A stretch of 64,000 nt of DNA, from contig OX638131.1 in the NCBI GenBank assembly GCA_951804985.1, positions 90,780,349-90,844,348 on the forward strand, in the 5' to 3' direction. This DNA is from Dryomyza anilis (Eukaryota > Arthropoda > Insecta > Diptera > Dryomyzidae). The position numbers and the translations under genes were made by a program. The notes below the pieces were generated by a model. It ran no database searches and had not been told where the DNA came from. It was given only the letters and a program-made list of their open reading frames with translations. Positions 55,886 through 64,000 of the stretch are shown in pieces (position 1 is the first letter of the stretch; each line of letters opens with the position of its first letter).

Positions 55886-57075
55886 CGCAAAACTAGCGAT
55901 TAATCATGGTGGCAGAAACAGGAACAGGAAATGGAAAAAGGCAAAGCAGCAGCAGAAATCGGATGTGGGTGGCACAAAGCAATGCGGCTTTCAAGAGGGT
56001 AGCAAGAAAACGATTTAGAGGGTGTAGAAAAGTAGAAATTACAACGCAACGTAATGGAAAATTTATCGCATACCATGTAGCAAAAAAAAAAAACAAAAAC
56101 CACAAACAATTTGCAATTTAACGTTAAAGGCAGAGCGCATAACACAGCGACAGATATTTTTGGCAACGCATTCTAATACATAACACATTAAACATGTCGC
56201 ATACAGCGGCAGCAGCAGCACAGCATAAATTTTGTATGCCAAAGCAGCATTTTGAAGCATTACAAACCGTACGACCTGCAGGCAACTGCTGAATGTCCTG
56301 GCGGCCAGCATACACTTGACTGAGTAGCGCACGAATATGCCATGCGGCCAAAAAGTAGGCAACAAAATTATGCCAACAAAAAACACGTAGTAGAGAAAGA
56401 CGCAGAAGTAAAAGCAGCATAAACTGCTGTCTTAAACATTTACAAGTTTTGCGGTTGCTGTCTGTATTTCTAGGTATTTCTGTCTGTCTGTCTGTTTGAG
56501 TTTTTTTTTTCGTTTTTTGTATAATTTCGGCATTTATTCAGGCATGACAATAAAATACCACACAGCAACGAGTCAAACGATGTTAGCAACACAAAAACAG
56601 ACTTCGCAATAATGCAATAAAGCAGCAGAAAAATAATATAAAAGAAGAAAAAAAAGTAAAGCCTACTTTTAGGCAAACGCAAAAATATCTCTGCCAGACA
56701 TTTCTTTGCACTATTGTTACGTGAATTACGTGCACAATTTGTTTGTTTCGTGTTTTTTTTTTATTTATTTTTATTTTTCTTTATTTAATTTTTTTCTTTT
56801 ATGCACTTTATGTCTCTTGTGTATTTACATGGCACAAATGTCTTTGTGCGGCGCATAGTACTCTTATTATTAAATTCTTCAACCACAAAACCATTTCAAA
56901 CTTACGACATACTTTTAGGCGGTTCGTGTCACTATGAGGTCTACGTGTCACTCTGTGTGCGTGTCGAGGTGCGTGAACTTTATTTGCTGCAAAATGTGAC
57001 GGCTGCAGGGCAGCGAATGCAATTTTTATTATTTTTCTTATTACATTTTTTATGTTATTTATGTAATTAATTATT
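55886..57075. other. GC-richer island with many overlapping ORFs
   Basis: Plus strand: an ATG frame of 71 codons (55906-56121), very basic. Minus strand: an ATG frame of 98 codons (56124-56420) starting with a Leu run, an overlapping frame (56063-56386) predicting two hydrophobic spans but without an upstream ATG, and a frame at 56470-56682 predicting two spans, open further upstream without an ATG. Another plus-strand ATG frame (56801-57070) is hydrophobic at its end. The density of open frames suggests exons of one minus-strand gene or a decayed membrane-protein gene, but no known motif, including YWxxxxP, is intact. Confidence 0.35.
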
Positions 57076-57192
57076 TTACTATTAGTATTTAAAATTTTTG
57101 ATATAAATATTTTTTTTTTCGATTTTTTGGATTTTTCGTTTAATAAATTTATTGATTTTTTGAATCTACCGACTTTACATTTTTTTGTTATA

Positions 57193-58446
57193 TTGATATC
57201 AATATTGATATATTGATATATTGATATATTGATATATTGATATATTGATATATTGATATATTGATATATTGATATATTGATATATTGATATATTGATATA
57301 TTGATATATTGATATATTGATATATTGATATATTGATATATTGATATATTGATATATTGATATATTGATATATTGATATATTGATATATTGATATATTGA
57401 TATATTGATATATTGATATATTGATATATTGATATATTGATATATTGATACATTGATATATTGATATATTGATATATTGATATATTGATATATTGATATA
57501 TTGATATATTGATATATTGATATATTGATATATTGATATATTGATATATTGATATATTGATATATTGATATATTGATATATTGATATATTGATATATTGA
57601 TATATTGATATATTGATATATTGATATATTGATATATTGATATATTGATATATTGATATATTGATATATTGATATATTGATATATTGATATATTGATATA
57701 TTGATATATTGATATATTGATATATTGATATATTGATATATTGATATATTGATATATTGATATATTGATATATTGATATATTGATATATTGATATATTGA
57801 TATATTGATATATTGATATATTGATATATTGATATATTGATATATTGATATATTGATATATTGATATATTGATATATTGATATATTGATATATTGATATA
57901 TTGATATATTGATATATTGATATATTGATATATTGATATATTGATATATTGATATATTGATATATTGATATATTGATATATTGATATATTGATATATTGA
58001 TATATTGATATATTGATATATTGATATATTGATATATTGATATATTGATATATTGATATATTGATATATTGATATATTGATATATTGATATATTGATATA
58101 TTGATATATTGATATATTGATATATTGATATATTGATATATTGATATATTGATATATTGATATATTGATATATTGATATATTGATATATTGATATATTGA
58201 TATATTGATATATTGATATATTGATATATTGATATATTGATATATTGATATATTGATATATTGATATATTGATATATTGATATATTGATATATTGATATA
58301 TTGATATATTGATATATTGATATATTGATATATTGATATATTGATATATTGATATATTGATATATTGATATATTGATATATTGATATATTGATATATTGA
58401 TATATTGATATATTGATATATTGATATATTGATATATTGATATATT
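57193..58446. repeat. Octamer satellite (GATATATT)n, about 155 units
   Basis: About 1.25 kb of GATATATT with almost no variation: GATATCAATATT at the very start and a single GATACATT near 57448. The minus-strand frame of 84 codons reading Tyr-Gln-Tyr-Ile-Asn-Ile-Ser-Ile is an artefact of the 24-base triple period. The array ends cleanly in TATTATTTTATAATG. Confidence 0.97.
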
Positions 58447-59330
58447 ATTTTATAATGATTTATTATTTTATAAGGATTTATTTATAATTTAGGGGGTAAT
58501 ACTTGACGTATTAGTGTAATTTAAATTTTTAATTATTAGCTGAATTATTAGCTTAAATGTATATGAAATTCAATTAAATGGCAATTAATTTAATTGTTTT
58601 CCTTCAAAATCAACCACAAAACGCGTAATTATATCCATTGCAGACATTTGTGTTAAAAATATGTTTTCAAACAACCACAGCGCAACAAAACCGCAATTAA
58701 ATGAAGACCATTAATTAATGAATTTCATTAAGTGGTACATTTTAAAACAAACGTCGGCGTTGTCGTCGCCCTCGTCAATTGTTTGACGTTGACGTGACTA
58801 TGTAGAAAATATGAGTGGTTGGTATATATTTTTGTGACATGTACACAAAACGTGCAAAATAAATTATTAAAAATTTAATTTTTTATTAAAATTTACATAA
58901 AATAAAAACATGACAACAATTTAAGCGTTTTATAACTCAACTGAGACTGACGCGGATGAAGAGAATGCGGGCGACAAGGATGATGGGGATGGCTTCAACG
59001 CACACAAGCAAAAATATGTTTGTATTGTGTCTCGCTGTTACAACACACATTTACTACGTAGTCTCGCACAAACATTGTGACTGCTACTGTCAGAGCCACG
59101 TGTGTTGCATAAAATAAAGTAAAAATAGTCCTGCGAGACCAATCAGTTATAATTATTATGTTTATTCATTTACAAAACTGTGAAACTGGCGGTGGCAACA
59201 ATGGCGTTATTAATAGCAGCAAAAATTTATTTTAATTAAATTTATTAAATTTTATAAATATTTCATTGTATTTGTACTAAATTAATATAAGAATATTTGT
59301 TATTTCAACTATTTATAAAAGATAATTCAG
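58447..59330. other. Mixed region with a possible acidic exon
   Basis: Near 58930-59080 a plus-strand frame without ATG encodes about 45 residues with an acidic run (TETDADEENAGDKDDGDG) and ends at TGA. TTTAAG just upstream could be a splice acceptor. GC content is locally high (58750-58800 and 58945-59110). Too little to call a gene. Confidence 0.25.
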
Positions 59331-59740
59331 ACGAAATTCATAGAAGGTAGATATCGATGAAGTTTGTCCGAGTTGTCTCTGTACGAAACATTTTTTGAAA
59401 TCGCAACGATATCGAAAAAATAATGATAAAAGTTCGAGATTGATTGGACAAAATATTGCGATATCAATGAGGAAAATGTTTAAATATCGCAAATTATCAA
59501 AGAATTTGAATATACGTGAAATTTTACTAATTAGTATCGATTAAGCAACCAGATCCAACTTTTTATTATCAAAGTTATTCGAGAAAATTTCGAGACATCA
59601 GAGGTCTACGAGACTTGGCAGACGGGATTTTTACAAAATTTTACCTATTAAAAAACAACCAACTAAATATACCACTAGGATCAAATGTTTTATTAGAATC
59701 GACTACCTAATCAACATTTCACAAATATGTCCAATCTAGA
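59331..59740. other. AT-rich DNA with ATATCGA-type words
   Basis: Repeated ATATCG and TTCGAG words. A stretch near 59575-59640 (TTCGAGACATCAGAGGTCTA) resembles 30165-30200 (TTTGAGACATCGAAGAGCTT). No ORF. Confidence 0.4.
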
Positions 59741-62300
59741 CAAAATTTCTGGAATTTTTCAGGAATGTTTGGGGAATATATCGACGAACACACAGATAAA
59801 TGAAATATTTCGGTGCTGTACCACAGAAAAAGTTTTTGGCAGGGTAGAGGTGTTTTAGACAAATTTGTTCAACATATTTCAAGCATAAAAAGGATAAAGG
59901 AGTCTGTATCACAAGCTATTTGTTTTCTGCCCGTAACCAATATATGCCGTGAAATTGCCAATAGAATTTCACAAAATTTGACAATTTCCGAAAATGTTCC
60001 ATTTATCTGTGTGTTGGCCAGAAATATGCTTTAAATATTATTGAAAAAAGCCAGAATATTAGTCACGGGTGTTTATAATATTTAGCGGAATTTTAATGAA
60101 AGATTAACGATATATTTTAGACAGCTTGTGATATACATAACTTTCCATTTGTCTGTTTGATACTACATATGTAGTAAAATTTGTCTAAACCGCCACTACC
60201 CTGACACAAATTTTGTCTGGGGATTGTTTAAACTTTTCCTTTTAAACGTCTATAGTTCCCAATAAAAAGTGCTCAACGTCTATAACAATTAGAAGTCAAT
60301 CAATATGGCATTCTAAATGTTTGGTATATTTTTAATATTGACAAAATTAAATCTAGTTTTAACAATGTTTTATTTGAAAATATTACTGAAACACTGGACC
60401 TTAGTATCGAAAGACTTGTTTTGGTTTTAAATAACTCATGTTTTCGAACCACTTATGACTGAATAAATTAAAATTAATTTAAAATAATTTAATTTAATTA
60501 AATTGGTAAAATCTGTGAAAATTTGAAAAGCATTTTTTATATACAAAATCTTTTAAATATGAAAAATATTTTAATACGAAAATGTACTGAATATTATTAA
60601 TGTCCAAAATATTTTTGATGTACGGAATATATTTAATGTACAAAATATGATTGTTATGCAGAATATTATTGTTGTCACAAAACTAGAGAATATTTTTGTT
60701 ATTTTCATTTTTTTTTATTTTCAATTTATTAGTTTTGTTAACGTTGTATTGCATGCATAGTAACAATAATACAAAAAAGCAATTTTATGTCTAGCAACAA
60801 AAATAAATAATTACATTTCATATGTTTATTTTATTTTGTTTGTTTTATTTTATATATGACATATATGACATATCAAATAAACGCACATAAAATTAATCAT
60901 TTGTTTCTTTTTTTTGTTGTTCTAAAATCAACAATACTACTCATCCCTATAGTTAACATAGTTTCATATTTGTTGGCAATAGAAAAAAAAAAATTGCTTT
61001 GATTTATACGCATTATACGAGGGTAAATCTACGAATAGCACACATCAATCAAAGTCGCTGTGAGAAAGTTGTGAGATTTACTAAATTTTATATTTAAACA
61101 ATAAAATGTTAATGTTTAGAATTTCGATACCCTTAGGAAAGTTCAACTATTAATGCAAAAAAAAAAAGAAAAACCAAGAAAAGCAAAATTATGGCATATT
61201 TCAGGATATTTGGGGTATATATCCGGGTATATATCCACAGATAAATGAATATTTTGGAAAGTGAAAAACGCCAGATATTTTGTCTCGGAAGTTTCAAAAT
61301 TTTGTGGAATTTTAATGACATATTTTGGGAACCGACAGAAAACAGACAGCTTTTGATGCAAACTCCGCATTTGTCTGCTTGAAATATGTCGAAAAAATGT
61401 TTCTAACTGCCTCAACCCTGCCAAAAAATTTGTCTGGGGATGCAGTAATTTTTGATAATTGTAAACAAAACATACGACAGGTAACAGGCGGACAATAGGC
61501 AGGTAAACATATGAGCTTTCAGTTCGGAAATGAACAGATTTTCTGCAGCATTCAGTCAGACAAAAGCGGAGTTTTGTAACAAAACCTGCCTGTTATATGC
61601 CGGTGAACAAAACGGCAGCATAACAGCAGGTTATCGGAAGGTAAATGCACAGGCAGATATATGGAATATAAAAGCAGATTATGACAGCTAAATATTTTGA
61701 CGGCCTGAACGCCAACAACTTTTTTTTAATGAGGAGTAATTTTTTAAAATTTGCCTATCTTAAACATCCCCAGACAATTTTTTTTGGCATTTTTTAGGAA
61801 TATTTCGGGCATATTTACGGCAAAAGCACAGATAAATGGAATTACTTGGGAAGTGTATAGCAGGTTGTAAAATTTGATTGCGTTTGAAGAGCAGATTCAC
61901 GCCAAATTTTGGGAATGGACAGAAAACAGACAGCTTTTGATGCAAACTCCGCCTTTCTCTGTTTGAAATATGTCTAGAAAATGTTTCCGAACTGCCTCGA
62001 CCCTGTCAAAAATATTGGCTGGGAGTGCAGTTATTTTTTATAATTCTCGAGACAAAATTTTTGACATTTTTCTGGAATATTCCGGGCATATTTCCGGCAA
62101 TGCCCGGAAACCTGTATAGCAGGTTGTAAATATGTGTGGGATGTTAATGGCAGATTCACGCCATATTTGGGGAACGCGTAGAAAACAGACAGCTTTTGAT
62201 ACAAACGACGCCTTTGTCTGTTAGAAATATGTCGAAAAAATGTTTAAAAAATACCTTGAAACCGCCAAAAATTTTGTCTGGGGTTGTAAACAAAATATAC
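59741..62300. repeat. Family of diverged repeats with CCCCAGACA ends
   Basis: At least four related units: 59741-60225 (internally inverted), about 61143-61440, 61767-62020 and 62048-62285. Shared words in order are CAGATAAATG, AAACAGACAGCTTTTGAT, CAAACTCCGC, TTTGTCTG, GAAATATGTC and AAATTTTGTCTGGGG. The outer ends CCCCAGACA and TGTCTGGGG form terminal inverted repeats. A tail segment (TGTAAACAAAACATACGACAGG type) follows two of the units, at about 61456 and 62285. From 60226 to 61020 there is AT-rich DNA with no gene. The ORFs at 59813, 61133, 61143, 61760, 62156 and 62196 read these repeats. Confidence 0.7.
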
Positions 62301-62965
62301 GACAGGCTTTTTGTTAATACGAAATTTTTGTCTGCTGTCAACTGCATAAGACATGCTGCCTTGATATTGTTTTCCGACAACTGCCTTCAGAGATTCGGCC
62401 AAAAACATGCTACAGCCTATTTCAAATTAATTTCAAAATAAATCTGCGCTTGCACGTAGACATTTTTAAACATGCCGATTGTCTGCGTGTAACCTACAAT
62501 AGGAAGGCTGGTATTTTTGTTGAAATAAAAACTACTCTGCGTAAAAGTTGCCCGAAAACGGCGCTTTTGCCATAAATATGTCTATATTCAGTCAGTAACC
62601 TGCCGAATATTTTTTCTTGGAATGTTCTTTAAAACTTATTTTCTATATATATCCGAGTACAATTAATCAAAATTTCGATACAAAACTGCATTTAACGTAA
62701 TTCCGTCACCACATGCATACAATTCCGACATCTGTTTAAGTTTACTGCTTATTTAATTAAAAAAATATTCCGACACTGCTTAATTAAATATCAGATTTCA
62801 TTTATAATATATTTTGAAAAATTTGTATGCACCTAATTACCGACACTTTGTAATTTGTTATTTTAAAAAATACCTAAATTTCCAAAATTTATTTCATAGT
62901 TTAGAACTTAATTTCTTGTATAAGATTAAATTTATTTCTAATTTTTATTTAATTTAAATAGCGTA
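62301..62965. other. Intergenic DNA
   Basis: Further relatives of the preceding repeat up to about 62590, then AT-rich sequence. No supported gene. Confidence 0.4.
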
Positions 62966-63294
62966 AAACATTTTTCAATAAGAGCGCTACACAAGTTTTT
63001 TTCAAGGGTTTTTCAACAGGACCGCTACAAAAGTAGAGCGACAGGGACAGCAATCGATGCCATATTTCTTGCCGTTCTTTTGACATTTCTCTTTAGTAAG
63101 GTTTGCAATTTCATGATGGAAAGATATACGAGCCAACAACGAGTCGAAATTATTAAAATTTACTACCGAAATTCAAATTCATCATGAAATGGCAAACCTT
63201 ACTGAAGAGAAATGTCAAAAGAGCGGCAAGAAATATGGCGTCGTTTGTTCTCCCAGTCGCTCTACTTATGTAGCGTCCCTGTAGAAAAACCCTT
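62966..63294. mobile_element. Foldback MITE derived from the mariner element (C)
   Basis: Reverse orientation of the 33252-33592 element: mariner 3' end (TTTTTCAATAAGAGCGCTAC), then the 5' end forward up to CTACCGAAATTC, then a shorter inverted 5' end closing with GAAAAACCCTT. TA flanks both ends (62964-62965 and 63295-63296). The arms pair over about 125 bp. It has the 5' 30 or so codons of the transposase only. Confidence 0.93.
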
Positions 63295-64000
63295 TAGAAT
63301 CTAATTTAAATTTAAAATTTTTTAAATCTTTGCTGTGCTATAAATATTGAAATAAAGCAAGTACTTGAAATTAATTTATATTTTAATAGTTTTAAATTCT
63401 CCAAAAAAATATAAGTATAGTTTATTTCTTACTTTTGATTGCTAAATTTTTATCAAAAATAATTTTAATTTGTTAAACATGATGCCAACATTGATATATC
63501 TGAATTCGAATGACCTTCAACATTTTATCAGATAATTTTTTGTATATTTTTGCGCAAGTATTCATATTAAAAATACACTATTATTTTGAATACTAAACAA
63601 TGCCATAATAATCACTATCGAAACCATCAAACCACAATGAGTGCGAAACTTTTCTTTAACCTTTCAGGTCAAGTATAACTCGAAATAATGCAGAATATAC
63701 AAAAAAAGCTACAGCTTATCGAAACAAGCACCAACATTCAAATCTTTTATATATATTTTTTTTATTTTTATTTAACTTTCATTCTTTTTTTCTTTTTTGT
63801 TAACGGAAAAGCACATAAATATTTACAAGTTTTTGTTATCTGCAAAAGGCAACCAAAAATAATGTTCGACACACTTATCAGGCGAAGGACTCAAAGTCAA
63901 GTGGCTTCAAAAAGGGGGTACCGTGTTGGTGGTTAAAGCCAACAAAAGCGCTTTAGTAGAGATATGCGTGAAAAATGTGACTTTTCTGTAGTTTATGCGT
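63295..64000 (+). other. AT-rich flank with a candidate 82-codon ORF
   Basis: An ATG frame at 63688-63936 encodes a short hydrophilic start, a Phe/Tyr-rich hydrophobic stretch (about residues 18-39) and a basic end with many Arg, Lys and Gln. The hydrophobic part is coded by a T-rich tract followed by AAAAG, so it may instead be an intron end. No known motif. The window ends shortly after. Confidence 0.25.

Noticed and set aside
57199..57453. An 84-codon minus-strand ORF of repeating Tyr-Gln-Tyr-Ile-Asn-Ile-Ser-Ile
   Set aside because: Artefact of the GATATATT octamer array; no start context, no non-repeat sequence.
61133..62441. Short ORFs inside the CCCCAGACA repeat family
   Set aside because: The frames are not conserved between repeat units, so they arise by chance from the repeats.

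Overview
The window looks like nuclear DNA from an insect, most likely a fly. It is very AT-rich. Copies of a Tc1/mariner (IS630-type) element with TA target duplications and long inverted-repeat MITEs are scattered through it. Arrays of simple satellites run from hundreds of bases to 2.8 kb. The few plausible genes are separate, lie on both strands and show no operon structure. No rRNA, tRNA or CRISPR array was recognised. The species call is inference, and nothing here names it.

The clearest coding content is four intact single-exon ORFs: 21422-21769 and 25020-25310 on the minus strand, 36092-37024 and 39222-40163 on the plus strand. All four are predicted small two-span membrane proteins with the same N-terminal arrangement. 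A Tyr-Trp pair in the first span is followed five residues later by Pro (YWxxxxP); the pair is at residues 15-16 in three of them and 18-19 in the fourth. I do not recognise the family. The two minus-strand members have short basic tails. The two plus-strand members carry long low-complexity tails, one rich in Gln-Tyr-Pro and one in Asn-Gln-Ser. Behind the Gln-Tyr-Pro gene, 37025-38340 holds decayed tandem copies of its own tail.

Layout: 1-9 kb is AT-rich DNA with a nested pair of inverted-repeat elements (1.8-2.9 kb), a decayed A/T satellite (2.9-4.8 kb) and a roughly 150-bp diverged array (7.5-8.2 kb). 9-15.5 kb is A-rich DNA with local duplications, two MITEs, a 16-bp minisatellite and a 10-bp array. 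15.5-21.2 kb has large palindromes, a 233-bp tandem repeat and the same 16-bp minisatellite in the opposite orientation. 21.4-30.1 kb has two family genes, MITEs and a broken mariner copy. 30-41 kb has a foldback MITE, GGAACCGG-type repeats, a GC-richer island and the two large-tail genes. 41.4-48.2 kb has a second broken mariner copy and two arrays of 400-500 bp units. 48.2-64 kb has islands with overlapping ORFs, two octamer satellites (2.8 kb and 1.25 kb), two more foldback MITEs and a dispersed family with CCCCAGACA ends.

Several GC-richer islands (8.7, 16.4, 17.3, 20.4, 34.5-35.0, 45.9, 50.3, 55.9-57.0, 58.7-59.1 kb) may hold exons or UTRs of intron-containing genes. From one sequence without transcripts I cannot fix their strand or boundaries.
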